DNA of 64,000 bases from Bugula neritina (GCA_964035545.1 OZ037769.1:13506633-13570632), one strand, 5' to 3'; counted from the first letter of the stretch, positions 34,669-58,845 are shown. Notes: generated from the sequence alone by a model not told the origin. Made by a program: numbers and translations.

Positions 34669-37600
34669 TTGACGCGTAATTTGTAGCGTATCACTATTTT
34701 TATCAGTAACCGTTGCCGCAAATACATTTTAGTAACAAAGAGAGACTACAATGGTGTTATTATTGTGCAGCGGTGAGTAGTTGACTTACAATATATTGTT
34801 CATGGCCAGAGAAAATTTTTATGAAATGGTGTAAAAACAGTATTGTATTACGAATTAATATTATTCAAGTTAAATAATTGTATTGATAGCAAAAACCAGT
34901 CACTTAGAAGCTCCCCTCGGCCATATAGAGTGCAACTGTGTGCATAGTACATAGCTCTAATTAGGTACTATTCGATAATTAACTATTATTATTATTATTA
35001 TTATTATTTAGGCAATAGCCACTTTTGATTCGGATGACTTTAAATTTTGTATCTGATGAATATAATATGGCATTGATAAATAAAATCTAATAAACCTGAC
35101 CATTGATATTTAGCAATTTTTAAACTCATTGAACCAATAACAGCCATCGTATGTAGTAAATAAATATTTAAACAAAAGGGATACTAATATCATATATGCA
35201 TATAAATAGATGTCAACATTAGAATAAGATATATCAAATAGATGAGTAATGTAGCATTAGCTTATAGTCAAGGGCATTGCTCTGCATACAAAACCACATT
35301 AATTGATATAGTTCCACTGCAACTAACCTATTGCATGAATGGCAGTGAAGCTACTATTATTTTTAAATGATCCTAATCACACACGTGCGTGCTGCGTGCG
35401 CATATGTATTACTATTAGTGAATTGTCACAAAACATAAAGACTGGGAGGCTTTATATTAAATTACAAGCAATTTAATATCAGTGAAAGCCGAAGTGTTAT
35501 AAAACAGAAGATCTACAAGCTATGATTGTATTGATATACGAAACAAAGGTATACGTTGATAACTAGGCTTATTTTTGTAGCCTATGGCACAGCCCTTTGG
35601 TAATATACTACAATACTTCAACCTAGAATGTGGTCATGTTTTAAAATCTAGAGGACTGAATGTGGAGATAGAGCTAAGATTGTATATAAAGAAAACCATC
35701 AAACAGTTTTTGTAGATCAAAGTAGCCTTTTAGGCTGCAAGTAGGGGAGGGGGCTGCTTGTAGAATTCCCATTGATCTTCAGAGACATAAGCTAGATGGG
35801 GGTGACTCAGCTATTCCCTAAACAACCTGGAAGTCTAAAAGCTGTGCTGCTAATCTTCCGGAAACACCTGATCTTTATAATTTACATCTGTAAGCAGATT
35901 GTCAAACAAATTGGCAAATATCACTCAATAGATTTTTAAAAAAAATAATTTAAAACGTCACCTTCATGTAAATTTACTTTTCATGAGCTTGGTAGAAAAA
36001 AACTACAATGATATATTATGTGGAAGAAAACTAACTGATTATGATTGCTGTGTGTATATATATTATTATAAATGAATCTTATATAATTCATTAGTTGTGT
36101 ATTTCAAGTTTACAAAGCAATACATTCTTTTAATTGCTAGCTTACAGACAATTATTTGTATTTCAGAAATAATCAAGTGTTTCACCATATATTTTTATAC
36201 ATGCTGAAAATTGCATTGTGGTACTAATCAAGTTTCATTACTTTACTGAGCTTTAATATTGAAATATAAATCAAAGTTTATAATACTGTAGTTTATAAGG
36301 GTGTACATTAGTTACTTTAAAGGTGAGCTTGCACCATGAATAAAAAAATTGGAACGTGATAAAAGAATACATACATTTCCTAAAACCAAAGAATACTATT
36401 TGATATATAAAAAATAGATAATTTTAACAGGAAGCAAAAGACATCATAATATTTACACCACTCAGTTTTTTGCAAAAAGTATGGCATTTTTAAAAGTGCA
36501 TGTTTTTCATTTGTTGAATCAACCTTTAAACTGCATGTATTATGAAACAATACACCACAGAAATGATAATTTAACGAGTTTGTACTATTCTTTATTAGAC
36601 TCTTTCTAACCAATCAAAATATACTTCAGCTTTGATCAGTAAACATACTCATTGTTGCCATAGAAACAAGAGTTGTTTACAAAGATCAATGCCCAGAAGG
36701 AAAAGAGACAATTGTAACACGTTTCTGTTGGAGCTGAGTTGGTAGGTGATACTCACTGCTTTGTTAACGCTGGTTTGAGAGAAATATTACCTTCTACTTC
36801 TAAATCTGAACTAACTAAGGCAAATCTTGCAGGTAAAACTACTTAGTGATATCGTACATACTTATATTTAATCAGTAAACCATTTTTAATTTAGGCATTT
36901 GCCAAAAAGCTGGAATTACCGAAATTAAAAATTAGTTGTAACTCTTTTTGCAATAAAACAATTTTAGTTACACAGATTTTCCATCTTGCTGATATCATCA
37001 ATATTGCATATTAAAAGATTTCCTAGCCTGAAAATATAACTGAAAGCAGTTATATTTTTATTAAACTTTGATCCCGGATCTTTGCTAGAAAAACAATAAC
37101 ATATAGCATATAAGATGAAGAAGTTAAGTCAATAAAACCTCACTCTAATATTATGTTAAAACCATCGTAAACTTTTAAAGCAGATTAATGGCCACCAAAC
37201 TGCTCTTCATCTTTTCCCTCATTTATTCCGATCTTTGTCAATGTCATTATAGTAGCGGTTTATTTTCCTACATTGTTTTTCACTTCACAGTAATTAGCAG
37301 CTTGCACTGGCGGATGTAATCACTTTGCTGGGTGTGAATATTATGACTTTAAGCCTTTGGTGTTATATCTATTCTCAACATGAAATGAAAATACAACTTT
37401 TATAGCCTTATTATTTTAGATACCTATGAACTTACTTTCACTATTTTTACAACTACAGCTACAACAGTTTTTAAAATATATAAAAATACGTTTTAATAGC
37501 ACACGATGCTGACAGTTTATAAGAATGTTAGAAAAATTGTGATAACTAGTATAGTTGAACATATTTTGCCAAAATTTCACTAATTGGGAATTAATGCTTT

Positions 37601-38686
37601 GCACAATTCATTAGTTCAAAAAATTAGTCAAATCTTGGTGAGTTATAAACAAATAGGAACATTGCTCAAAGTTCTTTTTTCACATCTCTAGCTATTTCTA
37701 ATTTCTAAAGTCAAAAAATAGTATTTATATTAGCTTTACAACTGCATGTTTACAAATTTGCTGTAATATTCTTCCATTCCATCTATTTCTTAAATAACTG
37801 CTTGTTGTAGCATTCAGCACTCAACTTATACTACAGCGTTTACCATCTCTGTTGAACAATTCACACTTCGCTGCATATAAAGATAGGTAAGGTATGATGT
37901 CATACTGTGAACAAGGTTTATCCAAGTCTCAGGCTCAGAATCCGGGTTGTGCTAGAGAATTAGTTGTAAATGGTTTCTATTCATCGGATAGAACTTGCAG
38001 TTTAATGTTTTAAATTACCTATTAAAGTTGAAATTAAAAAGGTTAATTACTGTTTTTTAAAATCATATTTCTCCGGAAATTAATCTTACAGCAGACACAT
38101 TTGATAAAATGTATATTGCTAGTGCAATCTATATCCTTTTTTATAGGTATTAAACTTTACTTCTAAAAACAAAATGTGTTTTATTTATACACTGTTCTAC
38201 ATTAGATTAATTTGAAATTTTTTAAGTCAAATCTAAGCTCTAAACTCTTACTAATTATTGATTAATCATGTTAGATTGTTTGTATGAATCCCAATTTCCT
38301 CAACAGCAAGTTTTTTACTTTATAACAGCCGTGTATCATGTATTTTCACACCTTTACATTTAACAAATGGCTTTAGTAGGTTTATGCACAGGTGCTGCTA
38401 GATAAATTATACAAATATATCGTGTCATGTTGTATTGATATATACTAAATGACATATAATTATACTGCATGCCTTGTTTGGGAAAGATCAAAGTTATGCA
38501 ATGAGCATTGAACATGAAAATATGCAAATGAGCTGCTGTAATGTATTCAAACCGAACTAGTAATGTTTTTAATGTCACAGTAGATGGTTTGTAGTAGGAA
38601 TACTAATGTAATGCATCCATGCTTAGTATAATATTCAGTATGTTCTAGGTAGACGGCACACTCACAGAAGTGTTTCACGTAGAGTT
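34669..38686. other. Intergenic, AT-rich, with a (TTA)n microsatellite
   Basis: No supported exons on either strand. A short (TTA)n tract lies at about 34984-35009. Otherwise nothing recognisable. Confidence 0.45.
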
Positions 38687-39716
38687 ATGAGGATTTTCTA
38701 TCAATATGCATTTACCGTAATTGTCTGTATGACCTTCTCCCCAGCTAGTTCACAGATAAATACCAACTTCCTTGAACCAAGTAAGTGCATGTGTTATGTA
38801 ACCAAATGTTATTATATGATTATGTATTGTGTCAATACTGGAAATCTTTACCAGCAGCTGATTATATTAATCTAACCATATTTGTATACACATGTATGCT
38901 CTACGACTATTTTTGTTTAGGAAAAATCTTTTTTTTTAATTTGCTGCTAGTTTAACTCAGCAGCATGGCAGAAAAATGATGGCATACAAGTAGTACTGCG
39001 AAGGTGTGCTCTTTTCTGTAGCATAAGTACAAGGTCCATCGTAGCAGCAGGTGGTTTATGGTTTAGTAGTATTTTATTAAATCTTAAATGATGTCATAAA
39101 TGGCAACTGAAAATGCTAATGAATAAAACAGGTAAAATTGTGATAAAAGAATTTAACATGCTGAAAGTTATCTTTGAAAAAATGTAGTATTATGTTATGA
39201 ACCGATGCAGGTGTTGGCAATTAAAATTGAAAGACAGCAAAATATACATACTAAAATATATTTCATATATTATCTGATTGGCTTAACATAGCAGCTCTGC
39301 CAACTTTAGCACCAGACTGACCATGGTTAGGCAAATGAACTTGATATCCAACTTACAGACATTTTTATTGGGCTTAAATATTTTTACAAAGTATATTTTT
39401 ATGTAGAACCTATCCATAACTTGGGACAAACTTTAAAGCAAATAGATAAGTTATATGGTTAGTGGTAATATTAAAAGTTGCAAAATAATATTTATATGAT
39501 AGCTTAATATGAATCACATTATTTTATTACTGGTTTAAGCACAAACAACATGTATCAACATAAGGTCATGCCCTCTGTGTAATGTTTCCCACAGCAGTGT
39601 GTTTGTTTGGCGGTACAACAGAAAAAGCTAGCCGTAAGTTGTACAATGCTATACTTAGTCATAATATGTATTCTGGCGGCTTTACAAAAATTTCATTTTA
39701 TCGCAGTACGTTTACG
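38687..39716 (+). CDS. Probable secreted protein, first two exons (3' end unresolved)
   Basis: Exon 38687-38780 encodes MRIFYQYAFTVIVCMTFSP followed by ASSQ, a good signal peptide with a probable cleavage site after the ASS region, and stops at a strong donor (GTAAGTGC). A second exon, 39595-39716, with acceptor TTTCCCACAG and donor GTGAGT, continues in phase for 40 codons without a stop and contains VCLFGGTTEKASRKLYNAIL. The last exon is not certain; one candidate at about 41041 would add only six residues. No family recognised, one cysteine in the second exon. It may be a short secreted peptide or the start of a longer protein. Confidence 0.45.
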
Positions 39717-42712
39717 GTGAGTTTCAGCTTGTAAAATGCATGCAGGCTGCAACTAGTAGAAGCGAGTTCAATATAGAAACGTGCAAATTGCAAGCATTGC
39801 TAGCTTTACCAAAGTTGACATTGTGAGAACTTATAGCTGAACGCTATATTTTTCTTAGCTCCACCTTGACCTATGAAAATCTCTAACACTGCCGTAACGT
39901 GTTTACAAGTGCTGATTGTAACGTAGGCTAGACTGTAATGAAAACAATGGTAAATACTCAATTTTTCAATCTGCTTAAGCTTGTTAATTATTTTTACGTT
40001 GGATCTTAACATGATGATTTATTTCATGCTATATAAATAATTTCGAAAAAATATATCTTCAAACTGCATCTTTATGACTATATTTCAGATAAAAAGAGGC
40101 CTAGTAAAATGATTTGAATTTATACTTTTGATTTTGTTTTTATGACGTTGCTGGTATAATAAAATTTGATATGTATAATATTCATTTACAGCATTTATAT
40201 ATTATATAGCTAGTAAATATCATATTTTCTAAATCTCTGGCATTTTTCTACCAGTATATGAGTTGACTCATAGCTGAAATATTGATATTGTTAGAAGATC
40301 ATCAATTTTGAAAATTAGTACTTAAAAGTTTATTTATTTTTTAAACAACAAGTCATGAAACAAACAACAGTGTACTGCAAGTTTATGCTTGTATATTAAA
40401 CAGAAACTTAATACGACATGTTGACGAGCAACTTTTCATTAGCCTAGCAAATCTGAATATATACTAAAACACTGGCTTATGATACAGCTTCCTCTGAGAT
40501 AGTAATTGCTATAGAGGATGGTAAATAACATAATAACAATTAAATTGTGCAGTGACAAATGTTGTGCATAATTAGGCTGATAAACCATCTACCTGTGAAA
40601 CAGAGTTACCATGGCAACAAGCTATGTAGCCATGGAACCAAACATCTCTCCAGCTAGCATTCAATGCATAAAACTAGTTCAAATCCTAAGGCATCAACTT
40701 TTTTATTTTTTGTTTTGATACCCATGAGCTTAATTGATGAGAAATTTTTTTATAGTTTTTTGGAACTCTAATAGAGAGCTTACTTAGCATCCACCTGGTA
40801 AATCTCTTTCGAATTTAAAGCATTTAGTATTTTGATGACATTGTAGTTAATAACATTTTGCGTGTGTAGTCATAAATACTATATATAGCCTTAAAATAGA
40901 TAAATACTTTATTCATAGAATAAACAGATCCATCAGAAATCTAACTGTATGGCTGAAGGAAATGTTATATTTAGAATCAGTAGACCTAGGAATATCTATG
41001 GTCACCTTTGGTCACCTTTCACCGCCGTGGTCCTGCGCAGGTGGAATATCTAAGGATATGAAATAATGTTTATATAGCGGTAACAGATCTTCAATTACAA
41101 TTACCATTATACAATGTTACGCTGAAAGCCAATGTCTAAAATATCCCGTTACAGTCTATAAAATATTTTGCAGTTGTCTAGAATGTTCCATGGTTGATCA
41201 CTATAAGCTAAACCTTACATGAAGGCTAGCTATAAGCATTTTAATAAATAAACTGTCACAATAGCCAGGAAATTAATGTGCATTGTGTATTGGGGATTAT
41301 AGATTTACCATTGATATATAATAGACAGCCAGATACTATAATACTTTGGTGACCAGATGACAAACAATGATAACCTCCTTGGATTAATACTATAAAATAA
41401 ACATATTCCTTCCTCCAACCTAATCACTTCTCGTAAACTGATTCTGATGAGAATCACCTCATCAAACCCTTCAGATTAACAAATAACAGATTAGCCAACG
41501 TCTGCAGCGTGGGACAGACTAGCACTAATCTATTTCAAGTGTGGGACACTCAGTAGGTAAATAAACCAAATGAAACTTTATTAGTGCAGCTGTGCTTGTT
41601 AATTAGCAAAATTGTGTTTCTGTCTTACCATGCTTAGCTTCCAGAGATGGGAAAACTGTAACTAGAACAAAACAACCAACATTGGCAAATAAAAAACTGG
41701 TGCTTACATCAAACAAATACTTGAAAAAGTTATTGTTCAAGACTGCAAAAATTTAGTAATATTCAATAAATGTCTATATATTCATTAAATATTATTTATT
41801 TATGTTTAACCATATATATGATAGGCCTATTTATTTGAGTGGTTTTTACAAGTTGAGTACATTATTGCACTACATGCAGTATTCTACCTTATGTAGAAAG
41901 TATTGCATATATATGTATGTTATTTCACTGCAGTACATTTATGTTGATTGTGAATAATGCTATTATATACAAAATATTAATTATAGAAAAATCTAATTTC
42001 TTTTTTGAGTTGAAAATCTCAATAACTACAACACTTCGTACGTTGGTTATACCCGTTATTAAGTTAAAATACTTTAAAAGTTTTTCACCATCATATTACA
42101 ATATTATTTTTCATACAAGCACCACCTAACATATGAGTTATCCAAGTTGAAACATTGAAAAGAAACTAAAGGAAATAGTGGGCCATTAGAAAGAGGTCAA
42201 AAAGTAAACTTTTATAAACCTGGTATGTTGAGACTGCATCCTTCACCCTACCTCATAAACAAACAAAAAACCTAACTGTAGTTGATGTAACTATGGAATG
42301 ATTTGCCGTAAGAAATTAGCCTAATTGAAATAGTTCCCAGACTGTAGGTAAAGGTTGAAACAGCTTTGTTATAATCAACATTTTACAGCTTATATAAGAG
42401 AGAAATTAAGTACATACCTACGTATCTAATTATTCACATATACATTCCTAATGTCCATAAGCTAGCACCTTGTAACACCTGGTGGCTATTTGACACATAG
42501 CCTGTGGTAGAAGTAAACCAGGGGTCACTGCCCTGTGAGTCATTTAGAAGATTAAATTCAGATTTTAATATAATTTATGACCAGTTAAGTTAATAACTAA
42601 CTAAAGAGCTGGTGCAATAAGGATAGAAATTATTTCTTCTGCGGCTAAGTTAGATTTATTTATAAAGCTTCAGAGAAATAGCTGATAATAAATTCTGACA
42701 TATGTCCACTCA
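39717..42712. other. Region without firm features
   Basis: May contain the 3' exon or exons of the probable secreted-protein gene (candidate acceptor CTGCGCAG before 41041). Otherwise AT-rich, nothing recognisable. Confidence 0.35.
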
Positions 42713-52808
<10,096 letters not shown>

Positions 52809-53078
52809 ACTACATACATACATACATACTAATCCACTGTATATAAGAAGTAATTACCAGCTTTGCAATTAACTAACTGCTAGAAACTTGGGTGCTGCAC
52901 ATATGTCAGGTTTTTAAAATAATTTTCATTTTTATTAAAACTTATTGTGTTTACTTTTTCCTATGGGTATGTCTTAAAACAAAATATTTTATTTTATTAT
53001 ACTATATTTTATTTTTTGGTACTTAAACATTGCTTACTGAGTCTTAAATGTTTTGTAATGCACAAAAGATTGATTTTA

Positions 53079-53084
53079 AATAAA
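53079..53084 (+). promoter_or_regulatory. Candidate polyadenylation signal of the IgGFc-binding-domain gene
   Basis: AATAAA about 270 bases after the stop codon at 52808. Confidence 0.45.
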
Positions 53085-53334
53085 TTAAATTTTGATCAAA
53101 AGATAATGTGATGTGAGCTTTATAGTGCAAAATGCAAAAGGAATGTAATCATTTCTTAATCAATCATCTAACAATTAAACTATGTACATTCATGACTCAT
53201 CACTTTAATGTTAATGATGAGTCATACGATATTTCTCACCATCCAACTAATGTTGGTGTTGCTATTATACAAGTTAATAATTCAATTTATTTTTCTGAGC
53301 AGTTATTCACAGTTTGCATCCAACACATGAGTTA

Positions 53335-53430
53335 GACATGTACATTATAGCCTACATGTACATACATGTAAATGTATGTATGTACATATGTGTGTACATG
53401 TACATGGTACATACATACATGTATGTTACA
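53335..53430. repeat. ACAT/ATGT-type simple repeat, self-complementary
   Basis: Interleaved ACATGT, TACATACATGTA and GTATGTATGTACAT words make a largely self-complementary stretch between the convergent genes at 42713-52808 and 54396-57398. Confidence 0.85.
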
Positions 53431-54395
53431 GATGCATTCATCTAAATGTAAATACATATTTAAAACATCATAAATTTTCAAATTATATACAAATTAAATG
53501 TGATATTAATGATTCAGGCTTAGTATAGTAATGTTCAGTTCACCCATGCACTTGGCCTTATTGAGTACCACTCAGTAAATACTACAAGTATTTAAGTGTC
53601 AGTTAGTATTTGTTGCTCATTTGAGTCATACTTGGTATTTACTATACTAACAAGCTAGTGAGTGTTGCTGCATAAGCCACAGTTCAACTCTGGACTTGCA
53701 TACACATGTCTTAGACTTACCCGTGATGGCACTGCTTTACACTAACTCACTAGAAGATTCTTCATGAATACTTATGTTAATTTGCATAATCCCTAATCTA
53801 TATTAATTGAAGAGGAGCGGAGAGAAAACTGGATAAGCTCAGAGATAATCTTCTCGTGGTATATAATGTGTTTTGATTTCGTAACACAAAGAATGAAAGT
53901 TCTGTAGGATTTTTAAAAAAGTTATATGTTTTTGTGACAGATAGAGATTTGTACTGGTCAGTGCTTATATAAGGTACTCGATGTCATCTTGCTAGTACTA
54001 AGTATGCACCTCAGCAATCTTGATTGTCATTAGTTCAAGATCAAGCCTGGCACTAACAAACCTCAGCTGGCAGTTTTTGTTCAAGCTCTCATTTAAAAGA
54101 TCTAGTTTGATAGACGTATATATAATTTAGTTTTTTATTAGTGCAACACACATAAAATAATTAGAGAAATAAATAATTAATCATATCATTGCCAACATAT
54201 AAATACTAAATTCATGAACAATTAAAGCAGAAAAACCTGCAACTTGCACATGATACAGTATTTGTAAAAAGACAGCTTTAACGTTATATATACATAAACT
54301 TTTTTTCAAAAGAAAACTATGGTCTTTGTCAGAATATAGAGAGGCTTTTTTTACTGGAAACTGTTTTTATAGGAAACTGGATTGCAAGCTTGGTA
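53431..54395. other. Intergenic, nothing recognisable
   Basis: Short spacer between two convergent genes; no supported exon or repeat. Confidence 0.45.
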
Positions 54396-57300
54396 TTACT
54401 GTGCGTTGACAGTCCAGGATCTTCTGGTAGACCAGGTTCTACCATCAGCTGTTCTACCTCCCACGTTGAGGGTGACAAGACGATCTCTTTGGGCAGGTTT
54501 AGAGATTCTAGCAGTGGTTACTATCTGGTTGTTGGAGAAGAAGCCATTATTGTTGCCCTTTGGTGAAAACAATAAAATATATGATTAAATTGCATCCTCA
54601 ATGGTCTTGTTTGTAATACTGAGTAAGCATAATAATTTTTATGACATCAATAAAGTTATAAATTGATGCATGTTTTTGCTCGCAAATGAGTGTTCGATAA
54701 AATTTCACATTTGGAAAACATTGGAATTGCTAAAATTGTACTGGTTACAGAGTCTACAGTACCATAGCACTGCGTACTTACATTTCTGCTCAGAGTTGTG
54801 GGACCATTTCCTGCGTTGAACTGTCTGAACGTTCCATCCGGCTGCTGAATGTTCCATTCAAAGATGGAAGGTGGTGGATTACCCCCAGTAATAGTAGCTC
54901 TGATAACATGAGCTCCATTTACAAATCTTATATCTCCATTAATGTTAGCCATAGACTGGGAACCTGAACCACCTAGCTGATTACCACCGCCAAATTGATT
55001 CCCTCCATTCAAGCTATTAAAACCATTACCAGCGTTTAAGTTATTACCAGTGTTGAAGCTATTACCAGTGTTGAAACCGTTTCCGCCACCTAGTCCAATT
55101 TGATTAGTATTTCCAATTGGAAAAGAATTGGATGACTGAAAGCCATTTGATTGAATGCCAGGACCTAGGCCACCACTGTTGAATACACCACCAGAGTTCA
55201 AAGGACCACCAGTGTTGAAAGGACCACCAGAAAGGCCAACACTGTTGGAGCCAATGCCGTTACCACAGCCAAATGGGTCATTACAAAAAAAGCCTCCTGC
55301 ACCTAAGAAATAAAATAATGCATTATTACTCATGAAAATCTGCCATTTTATACCAAAAAAAAAAATGCTTAAAATATATACCAAAAATCTAAAAATTCTG
55401 AACAAAATGTTATTTAGCAAATCTCATTGCTTCAAGGTTGGCTTAAAAATATTACCAACAGAAATAAACCACTAAATAGAAATATTGCTTACTTGATTAA
55501 TGCAAATCATAACAGTAAAGTATTGGACTAAAATAACTGTATATAATAAGCATATGTATTTGTGTAAAATGATTGCTGTATATAAACAAAATGGCGTAAC
55601 TTTACCTCCAGACGAAAGTGCTCCAGCTAAAAGATTTCCATTAATTAGTTGACCTGCAAAATCAAGAAAAATAAATATTTGAATTTTTAACTTTGGCTTA
55701 ATAAGCTCACCAGAACCTTGTCAATCACGTTAAATTTTTATGTTGGGTCGTTTAAACAAATAAATTGACAAATTGTTTTCTATAAATTCATAAATTGTTA
55801 AAAGAAAATAAATCGAATAAAATCTAACTATGGCTGATTATGTGCTTCAAGTTTATAAAGTTTTACAACCAAGTTTATAAAAAAATAGCTATCAAAAGTT
55901 AATTCAAATTTGTATTAAATTACATATATAATGTTTGCAAATATTTTTGCTCATTTATACTGCAAATTATAAATTTGACTGAAAATTCTTTTTAGCCAAC
56001 CGCTAATGGTTGAGCTACAAACTAATGCTTAACAGATTTGGGTTTGCTTTGTATAAGGCATTAAACCATTGTTACATGTCATTAATGCCGTTAGTTTATC
56101 CTGTTCATAAGATAAGATAGCTGGTAATTGTTATTATAGGCAATATTGAAAAGAGCAATACCAAGCAATATGGAAAAAGAGAATATTAATCTAGCATTTT
56201 ATGTAAGCCATTTACATAAATCCTACTTCTATTTCTATACACTAACATGAAATTGAATTTTGCAGTATGATGGGGAAGTTTAAAAAATTTCATAAGCTTA
56301 GTGGTATTTGCTACAACTATTAAACAAGACTCTTTAAAAACAATAATAGCAGCAGCAGTATACAAATTAAGCTATCTGCTTTTTACGAGATATGCCATTT
56401 TTTCCATAAACCTCATGAGAATACTACAAGATTACGTGTGAAAACTGTTAATCTATTTTTGTTAAAACACTTTATAAGCTATTAAAAGTTTATTAAATAT
56501 GGCTAATGAAGCTAAATACACAAATTATTTCAAGAAAAAAACTTCAAACCACAAAAGTTTAATTTTCAAAGTATTAAGCTAATGATACACAGTTCACGAG
56601 CTGGCTCAACGATGGGACATTTGTGTAGATTTACCAGGTTTTGCATTTGGGATTATCATTTGAAGTTGAAGATAATCTCGTTCAATCTCTGTGTAATTAG
56701 CAATATGGCGGAAGAGAGCATTAATACAGCATTAATCTAGCATTTTATGTAAGCAATTTACGCAAATCCCACTACTATCTTGACTTATATAAAATCTGCA
56801 CCAGATGTTTGGATTAAATCATTAAACTGTATAAATTTATAGTGTATTGTCTCCCAGTGTCGGTGAGTCAATGCCCAGTGTGTTTAAAGATGATTAGATA
56901 ATTTATGTAACTAAATGAGTCATAATGACGGTTTATGTAATCATATAGTACTACTTGTTATATAAAAGCGAAACATGAATTCATTGTAAACAAAAACAAA
57001 AGTCATTCATGAAAATTTATAAACTCATGCAACAAAATGATAAACTCTACTCACCAAAACTTCCTAAGATTGATATCAAAAAATGCATTATGCAAGAAAG
57101 ATGCATTGTTTTTCCATTTTTCTTCAAACTTAATACAATGTTTGCAAAGTTTAATTTCTACAGACTTATATTGGCAAGATTGATTGAAAGTGATCTTTAT
57201 TCAGGTAACGAGGCACTAAAGGCTAGACAATTGTTTTAACTAAAATATAGTTATTCTAACATTAAATCTTGCTGACACCAACAACAAACAAACAAATCAA

Positions 57301-57398
57301 CAGATAAGCAAAGAAACAAACGTACCTGCAGAGAAATGCAATAGAGAAAGAGAAACAAACACTGCTATTATTCCACTCTTTTCTTTTTTCACAAACAT
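54396..57398 (-). CDS. Secreted Gly/Asn-repeat protein with beta-rich C-terminus, four exons, 267 residues
   Basis: Exons 57398-57326, 55653-55606, 55302-54782 and 54557-54396 join in phase into 267 codons ending in TAA. Residues 1-24 are a signal peptide (IIAVFVSLSLLHFSA). After a short Gly-rich link (GQLINGNLLAGALSSGG) comes FFCNDPFGCGNG, with the only two cysteines, then about 100 residues of Gly/Asn/Phe repeats (FNTGG, LNSGG, FNTGN, LNAGN). The last 110 residues (ANINGDIRFVNGAHVIRATI ... TWSTRRSWTVNAQ) alternate polar and hydrophobic residues, like a beta sandwich without cysteines. No membrane anchor. The composition recalls structural or adhesive extracellular proteins; function not established. 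The acceptor before the ATG (TTTACAG) implies a 5' leader intron. Confidence 0.85.
56165..56235. repeat. Direct repeat copy 1 (about 70 bp)
   Basis: GCAATATGGAAAAAGAG followed by TTAATCTAGCATTTTATGTA and TTTACATAAATCC, repeated with changes at 56700-56780; both in intron 1 of the Gly/Asn-repeat protein gene. Confidence 0.75.
56700..56780. repeat. Direct repeat copy 2
   Basis: GCAATATGGCGGAAGAG, TTAATCTAGCATTTTATGTA, TTTACGCAAATCC: same order as at 56165-56235, with a small internal duplication. Confidence 0.75.
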
Positions 57399-58387
57399 CC
57401 TGTAAATAGAGAATCTATATGCTGTAAAAATCGATAAACTGAAGTGCAGTAGTTTGCAAACCTAGGAATGTGAAGTCTCAAAACATAAATAAGTTATTGT
57501 TATGATGTGACACAGCTTATGTTTAAATCAATAAAGATGTAGCAAAAATAACTTGCTGTGCATGAAACAATTTACTATATAATAAGCAAATTGCTTCAAA
57601 AGTAACTATATACATAAAACATGTAACTAACTTTGTATTTATGTGTAAGCTTGTAGGAAATCAAACCAAAATTTGAATTGACAGCTCTTCAGAGCCATGG
57701 AAACATAAACAAAATAAAATATAAAGCTTCAGTGTATAAAAGGATTTAATAATTATTTTTCCCAAAAAAATATAACATAGGATTTGCATAAATTTCTTCA
57801 GTATGTGTTGTAATAACATAAAAATTGATATTCTAGTTTGAAAAATGCCAAAAAAATACAACTTACATGATTTTAGATCCTTCAATTTCTCCTAGATGTC
57901 TATGACTAACGTGGGCAATGAATGAGATACCTTATCACATAGCTTTCTTTATGTATACATTGTAATGCATAGCTGTGCGTCTCCATGGCAACAAATTCTT
58001 AGAGATTCCAATAAAGTGGATTAGCTGTGCTTGGAATGTTGTGTCACTGGTTGGTGAATAATGGGAAAAGCTAGAGTAATAGTTATATTGTTTTTACAGT
58101 GTCTGATGGTACATGTTATGTTATAGTAAATCCAGCATATAAAGTTGTAATGTAGGCTGAAAAAAATAGAAATAAAGTTATTACGTTTGGAAAGATATAA
58201 TAATTATCTCTTTGTTCACTCGGGCTACCCCAGGCTTTGTGGTTGGGGAAGCTTAGGTTCATGGCTTGCCTGCTGCTCTTTGTGTAGCTTTGAAATAAGC
58301 TTATAATTCAATGAACATTGAAGCTTTTATTACGTAGCTAACTGATTGATCATGTTTCTTAGCTTTAGTTTCAATCATTTTGAACAG
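57399..58387. other. Intergenic, upstream of the Gly/Asn-repeat gene
   Basis: Should contain its promoter and 5' leader exon, which I cannot place. Nothing of the N-terminal half of SLU7 is visible here. Confidence 0.4.
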
Positions 58388-58502
58388 TCAGAAGAAAGGT
58401 GGAAAGGAAGGTCCAGTTGCCACCAAGTATAGGAAAGGGGCGTGTGACAATTGCGGAGCCATGACTCACTAGAAGAAAGACTGCTTAGTCCACGGTCCAC
58501 GG

Positions 58503-58650
58503 TATTATCAGAGTTATGTGCTCCTGTACACAATATTATCAGAGTTATGTGCTCCTGTACACAATATTATCAGAGTTATGTGCTCCTGTACACAATATTA
58601 TCAGAGTTATGTGCTCCTGCACACAGTGTAATAAGGTTTTGTGCTCCTGT
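58503..58650. repeat. 31-bp minisatellite, four copies plus a decayed fifth
   Basis: Units start at 58503, 58534, 58565 and 58596 with the word TATTATCAGAGTTATGTGCT; the first three are identical. It begins directly after the SLU7 zinc-knuckle piece. Confidence 0.97.
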
Positions 58651-58845
58651 GTTATCGGAATATATATTTTGTTAGATATTACATTCACTGGTAGACTAGC
58701 TGCATAATTGTGTTTAAAGTTATAAGTCAAAAAATTAGGTTTTGAAAGCAGTAAATGATTTTATATAGTTGGTAACCGTCTTGAAGTGGTTTGCATCCTT
58801 ATAAAGGCTTATTTTTCAACATTGTTGCAAGTGTTTGCGCTATGC

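Noticed and set aside
41441-41475. Second hammerhead candidate (CTGATGAG present)
   Set aside because: No GAAA box, no stem II and no cleavage triplet in the right places. Other CTGATGA occurrences in the window fail in the same way.
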